From Saccharina japonica (taxonomy: Eukaryota > Sar > Phaeophyceae > Laminariales > Laminariaceae), in assembly GCA_008828725.1 (NCBI GenBank), contig MEHQ01001023.1, positions 143,341 through 207,340 of the forward strand: 64,000 nucleotides of DNA. The letters are read 5' to 3'. The notes under the pieces were generated by a model. The model worked only from the letters and a program-made list of their open reading frames with translations, had not been told where the DNA came from and did not search any database. Below are positions 29,921-41,469 of this stretch, piece by piece (within the stretch, counting starts at the first letter, position 1; every line of letters starts with the position of its first letter). A program made the position numbers and the translations under genes.

Positions 29921-32900
29921 GCGTGGAAAGTTGAGGGGAGGTTGTTACGTAGTACCAAACAAAATATATCGGTTGACGGCTTTGACGGTCTAGGTTTGAC
30001 CCGTCAAGGCCCCTTTAGACTTGATATACTAGTTTGAGTGTGCGTGGGGGGTTCCTTGACGGCTGCCCGCCAAGGGTCAATAGCGGTACACATTACTCAA
30101 GTTTAGAGGGAAAATGTTAGGAAAAATCTATAGGTGGTGGGGGGACCCCTCCGGCCTGATCCCACCCGGACCTGATTTCGATTTGATCCCATTTGGTACC
30201 CTGCTCCCACCCACAAGGCGCAGAAAATAAATTTCCCTCCAGCGGCTGTCGCCGGAGGCCCGTCGGCCACCGTGATCCCATCCAGAGGCACAGTGATCCT
30301 CCGCAGCCATGAAAAAGCACCGCAGCTACGATACGGAATAAACGAAAAAAAAAAGGTGCGAACTACTGTAGCATACACTGGAATTGAACTCCGGTTCGTA
30401 CGATCGTACGCTGTCACCCACCCGCGGAGCTATGCCACCCTCCACCTCTCCAACCCCGTCCCCTCCCCTCCCCACCGCTCCAACGTTTTTGTTTTGCCTA
30501 TTTATAGGAACGAGCTGATAGATACGCACCTGCAGAGTTTCGAAAGGGATGACGGTGTCGAACGGCGACTGCCACATCACGCAAAGGCTAGCGGCCGGCC
30601 TAAACGCTGACGGCGCCGCCCATATATCACGCGCCAGCAAGTCCAGCAGCTCCTCGAACGTCGGGACAGAACCAGTAGATCCGGTTGCATCCTGCAAGCC
30701 GCGTGGCTCGCTTCCGCTTGTCGTTGGCCCTTCTCCCTCGTCACCCCCCCCCAACATTTCGTGGTCTTCGGCCTTCTGCTGCTTCGGAAAGCTCCCGCTC
30801 GGCATCTTCGTCCTCACTATTCCCGCGTCTTCTGCTGGCGTCGAACCACTCCCAGTCACCTCCGGCCCGCAATCGGCGATGCGGCTCCTGCTCGTTGTGA
30901 TCGCCGGATGACCACCCTATAGACGAGGACGGCCACGCGCGAACATAGTCGAGGTACGCCGACAGAAGTCTCGTCACGGGGTCGCGGACGACTCCGATTT
31001 TGATCCAACCGCTGCCGTCGTCCGCGTAGATGTCCTCCATCAGCCGGGTGTTGTCCAGGTCCAGGAGGGTAAGCTTCGAAGCCACCGGGTTCGAACAGCA
31101 ACGACCGGTCGTTCGACACCGACCAGTGATCGACGCCCTTCCTTACGTACAGTACGTAGTAGTTTGAGTGCCAAACGGTTCCGGGTGAGCAACGTGTCAA
31201 GGAAAAAAAACAGCGAAAAAGGGGACGGACGGCAGGGGCGTTCTTGAGTAAGTGAAGGGTTAGCCATGATGGATGCTCAGCCCCGTAAGCGTGTCCCCTG
31301 GGTGTCGGCCAACACATCACCATGGCGCGGAGCGTGGACTGTCCACGGCGCTTCGTATGCGGTCTGCTGACGATACAAAAACTACACCGATGAGGCAGGG
31401 TGCCACAACAATTTCTCGCTGTAAAGCGTTTCCATCCTAAGAACACCTGGCGCTTCGGCCGAAAAAACAGAACAGTAAGATGTAAATTAAGATTTCCCTG
31501 GTATTCGTACGTACATGGTGTGAGTTTTCCCGGCTGCACGCTAGCATGGACACTCACACACAAACCAAGCATGTTCGAAAACACCACGAAAAAACAAGCG
31601 CGATTGGCGGCATGTTTCGTGCGGCCTGCCGACTATACTGTCGGCGTAGCGATCGAATTCACGATGTCAAAAATGCTTAGCCGTGCTACTCGTATAGTGC
31701 TCCCGTGCTGGTTACACCATTTCTTCGGCCGAAGGACGCGAACGACACTTTTTTTTTATCACAGCATGCTGTATAGCACGTATGGACCTGTCGCGTGTTC
31801 GGCGGCGAGCAATCGCACGCATGGTATGGGAGCAAAAGCAACGCACCAAACGCACGCTATCGATATCCCCGAAGGAACGGCTTATTGGCACCCGAGTCCC
31901 CCTTCTGTCATTTAGGAGGACCGTTGACTTTCGAACGGACAACAAAACCAGCGCACCTCCATTCGTTTGGCGAGCATCCTGAACTGGAGCGAGCCGGTGT
32001 TGGGCGGCGCGCAGAACAGCAGTGAGTGCTCTACGTTCATGATCGTCTCCGAATCACGCAGCCACTCCACCCTGCGTGATCGAGCACACGTTTCGAAAGG
32101 GACGGTTCAAGAGCGGCGGTGCGTAGCAGAGAAGGGCGGGAGGGGAACACGGGTACCAACGGTTATCGTGCCTGATTCCCGTTAAAACGTTGCACTACAG
32201 TAGTCACTGTGCTTTTGGTAGCCGTTGTCTCCTATATACAGGGGTGACAACCACAACGTTTTACTTGCCTATTTTTCGATTAGACGCCGTTTGATATGGA
32301 GGCTTTGGTTTCCTGAGTGTGTGGTCGTGCCGGAGGTGAATCGAGATAACATAAAAACGGACAGTAGTGCAACGGCGTTACTGCGGCTTAAGCGTTGAGC
32401 TTGCCCGCCTTCCCGCCCACCGGAGTAGGGGTTTAACAAGTTCACGAAGGCGAGGACAGAGCCGGCGCTTTGCGGTAGTTTTGTATACCATGTATCAGGT
32501 ATGGAAGAAGGAGTAGAGCGAGCTGACGCGCTCCGCGTGTTTCCCGGTAGCGTTTGTGGGCGACCTTTTTTTCGGTGCGATTGTTGGAAAGAATGTCAAG
32601 GTTATTTGCCGTTATAGCACCGGGGCTGGTCTCCACAGAACAGCGGCACCACTGCACGCGAGCGGCGTACTTATCGATATGCACCCCCGCTTGCCCTGCG
32701 CCTTATCCCCCGTGCCAGTATTGCGCAGAACGGAAAGCCTCCCTCTGAACTGAACTCCTGGTGCAACGCACCGATCTCGCTCCTCGCGGGAGCAGATACA
32801 TTATATACGTACCACCGGCTGAACCTCCTCACTATTACAAGCTCGATCGCACCGTCCTGAAAGACACGACTATAGTACATACGAGTAGCGAGGCTAAGGC

Positions 32901-33406
32901 GGAGAAAAACAAACACCCGTGGATGGAAGAACGCCTATATGTATCTAGCAGGGAGCGACATCGCTTGGGAGTGACAACCCTAACCCTATAGACCCCAAAC
33001 CGCCTAGGAATTTTCTCGGAAATTTTCTGCAATGAGGAGTGCTTTGCGCACTATCACCAACTATTTTGTCGAAGCTGGGCCAAGTCGTAAAAAAAGTAAA
33101 CCCTTCTGACTGCGAAGAGGGGCCCCACGAGTATGCTCTGACGCGACAAAAAACGTGTCTAATTATTCTGCTTCAGTTATTTATTACGCGCGCGGCGGTT
33201 CCGTCGAGAGGGAGCAACGACAACTCCCCCCCCGGGCATCAAACCCAAGCGAAGCGGAAACACGTGTGTGTGGGTTCCCTACTACGACAAGACTACGAAT
33301 ACCTTCTGTCTTTCGGGGGGAACTTCGCCAGCGTTCTCGGAGAGAGCATCTCCTCCTCGAGGTGAGACGAAGGGCAATCCCACAGCCCCCGGTCGTCCGA
33401 GACCAC
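29450..33406 (-). CDS. sulfotransferase family protein, multi-exon, apparently frameshifted
   Basis: Transfers sulfate from PAPS to a hydroxyl, probably of a polysaccharide, in the Golgi. Exons seen: 33406-33303, 32071-31957, 31137-30530, and about 29920-29450. The 5'-phosphosulfate-binding loop is LFCAPPNTGSLQFRML and the 3'-phosphate-binding motif KIGVVRDPVTRLLSAY. The late region has MWQSPFDTVIPFETLQ, then FGESGWGPQG and YYADQRILDRVGRLYSSDF, a common C-terminal pattern of these enzymes. Phases agree from exon 1 to 3. Inside exon 3 the homologous frame moves twice, each time needing one base fewer: near 31079, and at a C9 run (30744-30752). Junction 3 to 4 does not fit in phase. So it is a pseudogene, an error-prone assembly, or unusual splicing. 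The N-terminus was not found. Confidence 0.75.
30530..31137 (-). CDS. sulfotransferase exon with 3'-phosphate motif, two frame changes
   Basis: Starts GVDHWSVSNDRSLLFEPGG after acceptor GGAAG, which joins in phase to the previous exon. One base on, LTLLDLDNTRLMEDIYADDG and VVRDPVTRLLSAYLDY continue. After an acidic low-complexity insert the frame shifts again at the C9 run to FEELLDLLARDIWAAP and PFETLQ, donor GTGCGT. Confidence 0.7.
31957..32071 (-). CDS. sulfotransferase exon with PAPS-binding loop
   Basis: 115 nt, acceptor CACGCAG, donor GTGCGC. Encodes VEWLRDSETIMNVEHSLLFC and APPNTGSLQFRMLAKRME. Confidence 0.75.
33303..33406 (-). CDS. sulfotransferase, first recognised exon
   Basis: 104 nt after acceptor AAGTGCAG, phase 0, encoding VVSDDRGLWDCPSSHLEEEM to FPPKDR plus two bases; donor GTATTC. 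The next exon's first G completes Arg. Stem or pre-catalytic region. Confidence 0.6.
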
Positions 33407-33865
33407 CTGCACTTGAGGGAAGGGAACGAGCGCACGCGTATACGGTAGATTTTTGGACCGCGGGTCGAGGCATTAATGGGGAGAAAAATAAAACGAAAAC
33501 GAGAAACATGAATAAACCATCGCACGAGACAACACAAGCTTAACGTTGAGGACAAGAGTCCATTTCGGGCCAAGGGAGGGGGCGGGGGGGGATGCGGGGT
33601 GGAGGAGGGGTTCTACGTGTGGCATGAACGCCTCCTCACCGCTAGGCGAGGGTAAAACGGTTTAACGATGTTGATGTTGTTTTTACGGCTTGTGGCTCCA
33701 CGTGTCTGACTGGACCGACCAGATAATTAGCGGCGGGGGAACCTCGCCTTGTGCAAAGCGTAGCAGCACACAAAATAAGTGTATATGATGGGGGGAGGGG
33801 GGCTTTCTGCGCTTTTTTGTTTCCGACGACTCATCCCACGGTATACCATAAAAGGGGGTCTGATG

Positions 33866-33947
33866 CAGTTAGTTTTTGCCTTCTGAGGCAATATTGTTTT
33901 TTGCCTTCTGAGGCAATTTAGTTTTTGCCTTCTGAGGCAATATCTTG
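33866..33947. repeat. three tandem palindromes
   Basis: TTTTTGCCTTCTGAGGCAAT occurs three times in 26-28 bp steps. Each contains the palindrome TTGCCTTCTGAGGCAA, so each could form a small hairpin. Confidence 0.85.
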
Positions 33948-34004
33948 TCACTTGGGACTGGTTGAGCTCCTCAAGCGCCTAGCCACACACAGTATGATAC
34001 GTGT

Positions 34005-34332
34005 ACTACTGTAGACGCCTGGTGCGATAAAAGCGCACCCTATTTGTGTTTCCGAGGGTGATCACTCGAGGAGCTCTACACTAATAGTAAGTCACCCTAA
34101 AAAACGATTTTTGGAGGGGAAAATAAAAAGTTCTACGACCCGATTTGAGCAAGCCCATGGCTCGAGAAGTACACAACGAAAAAAACAAAAATCAGCCCAA
34201 AACTGAAAAAAAAAAACTCCGACAAATTATGGTTAAGGAGCCTTTAATACTTTAATAGTCTTTAATAGCTCAGCCAGGAAACGTTTCGGCCAAAAAAAGG
34301 TATACCTTATACCTCTATCGTATAGCACGCGC
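34005..34332 (+). mobile_element. TIR-3 element
   Basis: Decayed left end (ACGCCTGGTGCGATAAAAG), then CACTCGAGGAGCTCTACAC, AATAGTAAGTC, GGCCAAAAAAAGGTATACCT and right end TATACCTCTATCGTATAGCA. About 330 bp. Confidence 0.6.
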
Positions 34333-34439
34333 CCGTACAGTATCCTTGTCTTAACCCATAATCGTCGAAATACCATTCTTGCCTTGCGATTAGTGCAGAA
34401 TATTTCCTTTTACGCTTATTTAGGTCGTGGGACTGTTCA

Positions 34440-34570
34440 TCGGGTAGGATAAGAGCTCTTTATTTTCCTCCAAAGGCAGTTGGCTTACTGTTATTAATAA
34501 TATTGAGCTCCTCGAGTGCGGAGCCTCAGAAAACGCATGGTGCACCTCTAACAGAGCACGCGTCATTGAG
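34440..34570 (-). repeat. partial TIR-3 element
   Basis: Right half in reverse: TTTATTTTCCTCCAAAGGC, TTGAGCTCCTCGAGTGCGGA, ATGGTGCACCTCTAACAGAG. Confidence 0.6.
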
Positions 34571-35240
34571 CTCCCCTATGCGAGGAGCCTAAAAAAAGAA
34601 GGCACCGCCCCCTATAAAGGCATTGCTGCCGACCGCCTTTCTGAGACTGGTGGCGGGCTTCTCTCCGCTGAGGGACTACCCAAACTCGTTCTTCTTCGGA
34701 CATCGTTTTCAACGTTGACCGTAGGCCATGGGAGAGCTCATCAGGGAAAGCGTCCACGTTTTCTAAAAACAAGACACGTTTTGGGGGATGTTGGGTGATA
34801 TATATACACAGCTGTCAGATTGTGTTCCCCTCAACCCTCGTAGTTCGCGCGAATCGAAGTATCCCACGCAGCTTGCACATATGAGTTTCGACGAAATCCT
34901 CGATATCGTGTCCTTCGAAGGTGAAAATTAATTAATGAGTTGAATTACTGTAGTATGAATTAATTAAAAAAATGGGCGTTGTATCGTAGGCTTTGGAGAA
35001 TGTACGAAACGGGGGCCGGTATCGCATATGACGGTAGAGGCAATTTCGTAGTGGTGGGGCCTGGAAAATCGTGATTTAGACCAATCACAGCACAAAAAAA
35101 ATCGTAAAAATCGTGACGTAGACCAATCACGAGCAATAAAAAATGCAAAAATGTCAATCCCGCCGCCGAACGAAGCACGGCGGTGCGCACGCAGAAGAAG
35201 CGCCTCACAGAGGTTAGAAAGCTCGATGGAGAGAGCTTGT
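34571..35240. other. gene-free stretch
   Basis: No exon recognised. Contains a near-duplicate CGTGA(C/T)GTAGACCAATCACGA and GTGATTTAGACCAATCACAG pair (35071-35130). Confidence 0.4.
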
Positions 35241-35620
35241 TGGAACTCGTACGAGTACAACGGCAGGCTGTTGTTGCTGTGTTGTTGCTGCTGCAGCGTG
35301 TTGTTGCTGTTGTTATCGTCGCAACGAGAGTGGAACGACGTACTCGTATCATTCTGCGTCGGGGGTGGCTGATACCACCCACCACCCACCACCCACCACG
35401 CCTTGGTGGGTCATCCATACCGCAACTTGCTTTTTGGAACTCGTACGAGTACAACGGAAGGCTGTTGTTGCTGTGTTGTTGCTGCTGCAGCGTGCTGCTG
35501 CTGTTGTTATCGTCGCAACGAGAGTGGAACGTACGTACTGGTATCATTCTGCGTCGGGGGTGGCTGATACCACTCACCACCCACCACCACTTGGTGGGTC
35601 ATCCATACCGCAAAACTTGT
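35241..35620. repeat. 194-bp tandem duplication
   Basis: Two copies starting TGGAACTCGTACGAGTACAA at 35241 and 35435, each with a TGTTGTTGCTG run, GTCGGGGGTGGCTGATACCA and GGTGGGTCATCCATACCGCA. Confidence 0.9.
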
Positions 35621-36020
35621 TTTTTTCAGGAAAAAATTCTGCCAGATGATACATATATCCTTCATGCTCCCACGCATTGAGTTGGTTTCAACACCTTCGA
35701 TAGCCCTACACAAGGTTGTTCGAATGAGCCTACTTTCATGCCGAGGTTCAAACTGTAGCGCTCGCGGTGGCCTCGCAGCAGAGGGCACATGGCCGAAAAC
35801 CAGAACTCGAAAAATTGAGCAACCCCGTAGCCCGAATCGAAAAAACCTCCGAAAGACTTGGGAAATCTTTCTCTCTCTTTTTTTTCTTTTTTTCCCAGGC
35901 CCCCCTACTAAAAAAGTGCCCGGGAGTCCTGTGGATATCGTCGAATCTCTCATGATTATTGATGCTAAATATCAATATTAAACCGATGTCCAATCTCTCC
36001 CGCCGTTATTAATATATACC

Positions 36021-36262
36021 TGGTAAGTATTAACACCTGTATGCATTCATATACAGAATAGCATCGCTCATGGTTGAAAAACCGAACGAACATGTTCGAC
36101 TTTTTGAAATACGTTGCTATTTTGACATAAAATTCAGCGATGGTAAATATTAATACCTGTATGCATTCATATACAGATTATAATCGCTCATGGTTGAAAA
36201 CCGAACGAACATGTTTGAATCTTTCAATACGTTGCCATTTTAACATAAAATTCAGCGATGCA
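36021..36262. repeat. 120-bp tandem repeat
   Basis: Two copies starting at 36021 and 36141: CACCTGTATGCATTCATATA, CGCTCATGGTTGAAAA, TTTGACATAAAATTCAGCGA. A partial third begins at 36263. Confidence 0.9.
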
Positions 36263-36281
36263 ATATCGCTCATGGTATATT

Positions 36282-36352
36282 ACAGTGTGTGTGTGTCCTT
36301 CACATTAAACCTTCCTTTCTACCCGTCGGCATCCAGCACACCCAGTGTCCGT
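36282..36352 (+). repeat. repeat CYS, copy 3 (truncated)
   Basis: After (GT)n: TTCACATTAAACCTTCCTTT, CTACCCGTCGGCATCCAGCA, CACCCAGTGTCCG, then unrelated sequence. It shares the left boundary with copies 1 and 2. Confidence 0.75.
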
Positions 36353-36971
36353 TGGATTAACTTGAATATACCGACTCAGAACTCGCTCGAACTTATTAAT
36401 AGCAGCAGTTCAGGGTCGACCATGGTTGAAAACCGAGCGGACCTTCTCGAATCTCTCGTTTACATTGGAATCTAAAACGATATAAATTGAAACCTAACGA
36501 GTATTAACGAATCTCGTTTGACCCCTTGGTATTTGCCTCTTGCGTAATGAATCTTAGCATTGTGGCATTGCATTTACTCGTTATCTTCAATACAGAGGGG
36601 CTCAGAACATAATCCAACCCTCCAAGTATCATGTCGTAAACAGCAGTAGTGTGAGTAGTGACATAAGACTCGTCAGAAGCCTCACACACAATAAAGTGTA
36701 ATACTCGTAGCTCCTGCACACTCATATTACACCATAGTAAAACAGTAGTAGAAGCAGTGACCTAAGACTTGTCAGGAGCCCCACACAAAAACAAAGTGTA
36801 AAAGCCCCTGCACATTCATATTACACCATAGTATTATAGCAGAGCGTAACCTCGCTCCCCGACTCTACACGAGCCTGTCTTGGCCAGACTGCTCTCATTA
36901 CTGCTCATAAGCGTCGGGATTCTAGCAGATCTGGCCCCGACGCCAGTGCCGATCGTCTACTCTCCACCTAC
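36353..36971. other. gene-free stretch with a short direct duplication
   Basis: GTCAGAAGCCTCACACA...AAGTGTAA and CACTCATATTACACCATAGT recur about 110 bp apart (36675-36740, 36765-36835). No gene seen. Confidence 0.5.
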
Positions 36972-37073
36972 CGTTAGATGCGAGGTCGTTCGGGGTCCTT
37001 TCCTCCTCAAGCTCGAGTTCACGTTTCAGCTTGTTGTTGTTGCCGTCCCTCCTGCTACCCCCGCCACACTTGT
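36972..37073 (-). CDS. candidate exon, gene unknown
   Basis: 102 nt, phase 1 at both ends, reading KCGGGSRRDGNNNKLKRELE and LEEERTPNDLASN before donor GTAGGT. Hydrophilic and coiled-coil-like. It may be an N-terminal stem exon of the sulfotransferase, which lies downstream on the same strand; no direct link is visible. Confidence 0.3.
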
Positions 37074-38131
37074 CTCCGTCGAGTTTCGGTGATAACCAAA
37101 AGGAGCCAGGAGGAAACAACGGGATAAGCGCTTGCCAAAGCTGTCGTTTAAAAAAAAAAATTCCCTACATACAAAACAGAGAACAAGCAAAGAGCCTCCT
37201 AACCGTGCAGGTTCACCCCTCTACCGTTCGTTCTGTGTTTTACAACGGAGATGGGCTATATACGTAACTGCCGCGGATCTCCGGAGAAGAGTAAAAACGT
37301 TTATTCTGCCTGCTGTACAGTCGAAACGAATATGTGCGTGTAGCGTGTAGAGAGAGTTGCGCCACATGCACACCTGTTGTTGCCGGTGGTGGCGACGATG
37401 GGCTGCTCGTGGGTTTACTGCAGTAGAGAGGGACGCGGCAGAGCAGCGAACAACAGCTGCGTCTATCCGTACGGGTACTATCGGACCCGTCCGCCGATCA
37501 CGGCATTCATTCTACTAACAGCACACATACCGAGTGCAGGGCTCGGAGTAAGCGATAAAGCAAAGCTGGAGGGTTTTTACACCGAATGTAAAGCTAGGAG
37601 TAAGCGGCAGAGCAGAGGTAGCGGCTGGTTCGCTTGCTCATCGCGGAACAATACGAGCGGTGAACATGCGCGGCCGGATTCAGAGCCATGCCCGCGGGCG
37701 AAACACAACACGCGCATGAGGACTCTTTTGTGTTTTGAACCAAGGAGAATGATACCACAAACACATCGTGCGCGCGCATGCATCCACAGCAAATTATAGC
37801 CTTGTGCTTACACGTACACCTTGTATGTAGCAACAGCCGCTGCAACGAAGTAACTGGACATACGCGGCTATTTGTGGTAAATACAACTAGGCGTGTCTGC
37901 GTCGGGGTTCTGGATCAGAGCGTGGGATAAGAGAAACGGGAGAGTTTGTTGCGGTCTAGGCTTGGAGAAGGCATCACGTGCAGGTCAGCAGACCCGACAA
38001 CGACAACGCAATTCGAAGGATGCACAACACAGGAGGGGGGGGGGGCGACGACAAAGCGACGAGCGTGTGGCGCCTGCGTGGTTTTTTCTGGGTCCTTTTC
38101 AGCAGCGAGCACACACAACCATCACCCAACC
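37074..38131. other. intergenic stretch
   Basis: One plus-strand frame (37377-37799, 140 codons) with no recognisable features. Nothing else stands out. Confidence 0.4.
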
Positions 38132-39247
38132 CTATCGTGTACATATCTCCTGAAGAAACCTTGATGCCGTGTCGTGGAAAGGCTCCATGTCGGCAAGGGT
38201 CGGTCCCGTGGTAATTCCGTACAATATTGAGGATCGGCCCCGCACGAGGCCTTCCCGGAGCGTTGCCAGCTGCTCGTCCGATCTGTCGATGTGAAGAACG
38301 GGTTTGAGTCGATATAGCATAAAAAACTGAAACGGCAAACAAGCGGTGAGCGAAGCTCACCCTGGGAAGACTGTTGGCGGCCGGTTTTCTGTTGGGGGTC
38401 CTTTCACCCTACTGTTGGTCCTACACCAATCGATCCTCGTAGTAAGAATCGAGTCGAGTCGAGTCGAGACTCGCCCCATGGTAGGGGCGCAGCAGAAAAC
38501 TCCTCACATGAGGAGCTCAATATCTCACCCGAAACATGACTTCGGAAACATTCGTTCGCGCAACTCGACCAAACCTTCCAATGCGGTAGTCTAAAAACAA
38601 ACACACCAGAGTAAAATGGTAATAGTATCCGGTGGTTACTCGCGTGAGGAGCTCAACCGGCCAGAAAATATTGAGCCAAAACGTGGTACCCCTACCGTGG
38701 GATTGCTCTCGAGTCGAGTCGAGTCGAGTCGAGTCGAGTCGAGTCGAGCGCGCACGCTCATTCGTATCGGGGGTGGTAATTAGTCTGAACCGACCAACCA
38801 ACTCGCCAACCCACCAGTAACCATTGGAACGAAGTCCATTGGACCTATCCGAAACAACGATCGACCTACCGCTAGCGACCAATCCAAGCCAGTCGTGCAG
38901 TGCTTCCCACGAAATTGACCTATCAACCAACCGGCGGCTGTTGGGCGGATCAACCAGTCCACCAATCAAATCAACAGATAAGCGAACCAACAATGCATCG
39001 AGCGGCCAATCACGTACATATGTCAAAAACAACCAACGGACCAACCAGCCAACCACAACCAACCAACAAACCACGGGACCCATTAATCGAGTAGCTAACG
39101 ACTTTACCGACCAAACGACGAACAAGCGAAAACACAACGCGAGGTTACCTGGAGGAGAGGTCCTTCACGATGGCCTCAACTTGCTCAGTGGTGCCAAAGC
39201 TCCCCTCTTCTACCACCACGGCAAGGTCAGAGTAGTTCAGCCCGGTC
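38132..39247 (-). CDS. exostosin-like (GT47) glycosyltransferase, last two exons
   Basis: Exostosin-family enzymes add sugars to polysaccharides in the Golgi. Exon 39247-39149 encodes TGLNYSDLAVVVEEGS through EQVEAIVKDLSS and ends in two bases before GTAACC. Exon 38282-38132 begins with the base completing Arg and continues SDEQLATLREGLVRGRSSIL, then ADMEPFHDTASRFLQEI and TAG at 38134-38132. The phase match and the pattern (hydrophobic VVV strand, helix, LRE...F/YG) fit the C-terminal end of exostosins. The catalytic part was not located upstream, so the family call is tentative. A minus-strand frame at 40880-40353 with a hydrophobic segment (VVVVTVFVVLFWW) might be its membrane anchor, but no splice link was found. 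Both exons flank a MITE-bearing intron. Confidence 0.5.
38468..38708 (-). mobile_element. GAG-ended MITE in the exostosin-like gene's last intron
   Basis: Reverse copy of the 27262/54151 family, ending CTACCGTGGGATTGCTC. Left end decayed (CCATGGTAGGGGCGCAGCAG). Flanked on both sides by GTCGA pentamer repeats. Confidence 0.7.
38707..38751. repeat. GTCGA pentanucleotide repeat
   Basis: (TCGAG)n, about eight units. A shorter run of the same unit lies at 38449-38468, on the other side of the MITE. Confidence 0.9.
38770..39120. repeat. ACCAACC-rich tract
   Basis: Loosely repeated (C/A)CCAACCAAC across the intron upstream of the last exon. Low complexity, no gene. Confidence 0.5.
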
Positions 39248-39249
39248 CT

Positions 39250-40119
39250 GGCGTGGTCGATCGCCAAAAAAAGGAAAACATAAACATACGCCGTGCACTC
39301 AATTTGTTGGACTCTTCTCGTGTAAATCCCTTTTTTCGTTTCGCTTTTGGGCCGTGGTCACAGTGTAGGCCCTGTTTATGACACTGCGGTAGCTAGATTC
39401 TGGTCTACGGAGGTGTGGGGTTTCTATTGTGTGACGAGGCGGTGTTTCTCTGAGGTGTTCATTTTTGCTTCTTCGGCATGGGCTTGGCTCGTCCTTCGGG
39501 GTCAGTCGGTGATACCAACACGATACGACCCGGGGGTCTGCGATACAAACGATACTGCCCGTCCGTATGCATATGTGGGTGGACTCTGTGATAACACGTT
39601 AAGGCTCACTCTTGCGTCTATGAGTGCATGGAACCTGCGACAACAAGGTGCGGCTCACTTGTGTCCGTTCTCTTCTTCTTAACGGCATAGCCAAGTCAGA
39701 TAGGAAACGCCCGACAGCAGCACATACAAACAGCTCCCCTTCGGTTTCTGCCTTGCAGTGTACGTATCGAGCACTACTCTCATTACGGGGAACCATAGTG
39801 AATAGGGGACCAGAGGTACACACACACACACACAAAACACTAAGTATATGTTTACCTATTTTTACTGAAAATCCTTGGTCCTATTTACTATGGTCCTACG
39901 CAATAGTAGTACGAAGTGCTCTCCGACTTGCATCGTATGTCATACCCCCCTGGCCGAATGCGGCCGCGGCATTGACTTCGACGTGTAACAACAAACCACC
40001 CGCATATACACAGCAAACAGGAGCGGTAGCGTGCAACCACGCCCCGTGAAGTACCAACACTGCGCCCGAACGGACGTTTAACGGGGTAGCGATAACTTAG
40101 ATATCAGCCAAAGGGGGCG
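39250..40119. other. gene-free stretch
   Basis: No exon recognised. A (AC)n run at 39823-39836. The missing 5' exons of the exostosin-like gene would be expected from here leftward on the minus strand. Confidence 0.35.
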
Positions 40120-40276
40120 GAGCGCCTGGGTGTACTCGATAGTCATGCATGGCCGTAGTCGTATTACCATAGACCCTCGCATTCCTACAATGCCGGGACG
40201 GAGCATGTCGGGTTTTCACCGACCAGGCAGACATTGCTAGCACCAAGAGCGACGTGCCGTGAGGCGTTGGGCGAGG
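40120..40276 (-). repeat. dispersed repeat R1, copy 6
   Basis: ATGCATGGCCGTAGTCGTAT, TACCATAGACCCTCGCATTC, AATGCCGGGACGGAGCATGT, GACCAGGCAGACATTGCTAG. Followed by a G-run of about 30 at 40280-40309. Confidence 0.8.
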
Positions 40277-40875
40277 GGGTGGGGGGGGGGGGGGGGGGGG
40301 GGGGGGGGGTGGGGCTACGGACAAACCACGTTAGGAGTAGACGCGATTTTTCCTACCGCTGCTGCCTGTACGTTTGGGTTGTTCGTCGGGGCGAAGGTCT
40401 GTGCTTCACTTTGCCTTCAGACGCGGAGCGGAGACTATGCGGAGGTTCCGCTGTTCGGCGGTACGTAGGGACGGCGGGGAGTGCCAGTCGCTTAGTCCCC
40501 TCCCGGTCCGACATGCACGGGTCAGTCCCATGTGCGACATACCGAATAGGAGAGAAGCCCCTGGATGAATTAAGGGCATGAAGTGCAGCGATTCGACTCA
40601 AAAACAAGCAAGCACGAGAAGTAACCCCCCTGCCTTGACTCGGGGTACTACGGTAGCTGCACCGCGACGAAAGCAATGCGATGGCGAGTTGCCACCACGA
40701 AGCACTCGCACGTGACGCCGACCATGACGGCACCCACCAGAACAGTACCACGAAAACCGTTACGACAACGACACTCCACCGAAGTCCACTCCCTATAGTT
40801 TCCCCCGTGTCACCACGCCAGCGAACATGACCGCGACCTAAAACCAAAAAGCGCCGCAAGCGCGGCTTGGCTTGC

Positions 40876-41155
40876 AACAACTGCGCTTGCTACGGTAGAG
40901 GTGCACAATGTTTTAGCCTTTTGAGGGTGGTCACTTGAGGAGCTCTATACCTGCAGTAGCCTGCACACTGATTTCGCACGGAAATAAAGGTGCTACCCCG
41001 TGAAAAATCCCATGGCCTACAGTACAGTACAGTAACTATACAACGAAAAATATTGAAAGACGAGAACGAACGACTGACAATTTTTGGGGTAAGGAGCCCC
41101 GCCATTCAGATTTTGTTTTCAGCCAAAATAAGGTATACCTCTATCATAACACACT
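40876..41155 (+). mobile_element. TIR-3 element
   Basis: Left end GCTTGCTACGGTAGAGGTGC, then TCACTTGAGGAGCTCTATAC; right side CAGCCAAAATAAGGTATACC and TCTATCATAACACAC. About 280 bp. Confidence 0.65.
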
Positions 41156-41469
41156 TTCAACGGTCCTGCAGGACCCTTGCCATTCGCCGCCTACCTCAGG
41201 AAGGGAAGGGCGTGAGCTTCATCGGTGGTGAGTACCGGTATGCACCCGGCCGAGATCGCGTCGAAACATCGGCGGATGGAGGTCGAGTCTCCTCTCGGGG
41301 CCAAAAGCAAAACCTGCGTTCAAAACAGTAATAAACCAAGCGTAGTAACGGCAAGAAAAAACACGCGTGGTTCAGCGCGCCGCCGCTTCGACGTTCTTTT
41401 TGAAGCCCCACACGACCGATAAACGACCAGCAAAGGTAGACTTGGAGGGATGTCGTACACTGTTCGACT

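Noticed and set aside
35183-35680. 165-codon frame at 35183
   Set aside because: Spans the 194-bp tandem duplication; repeat-driven.
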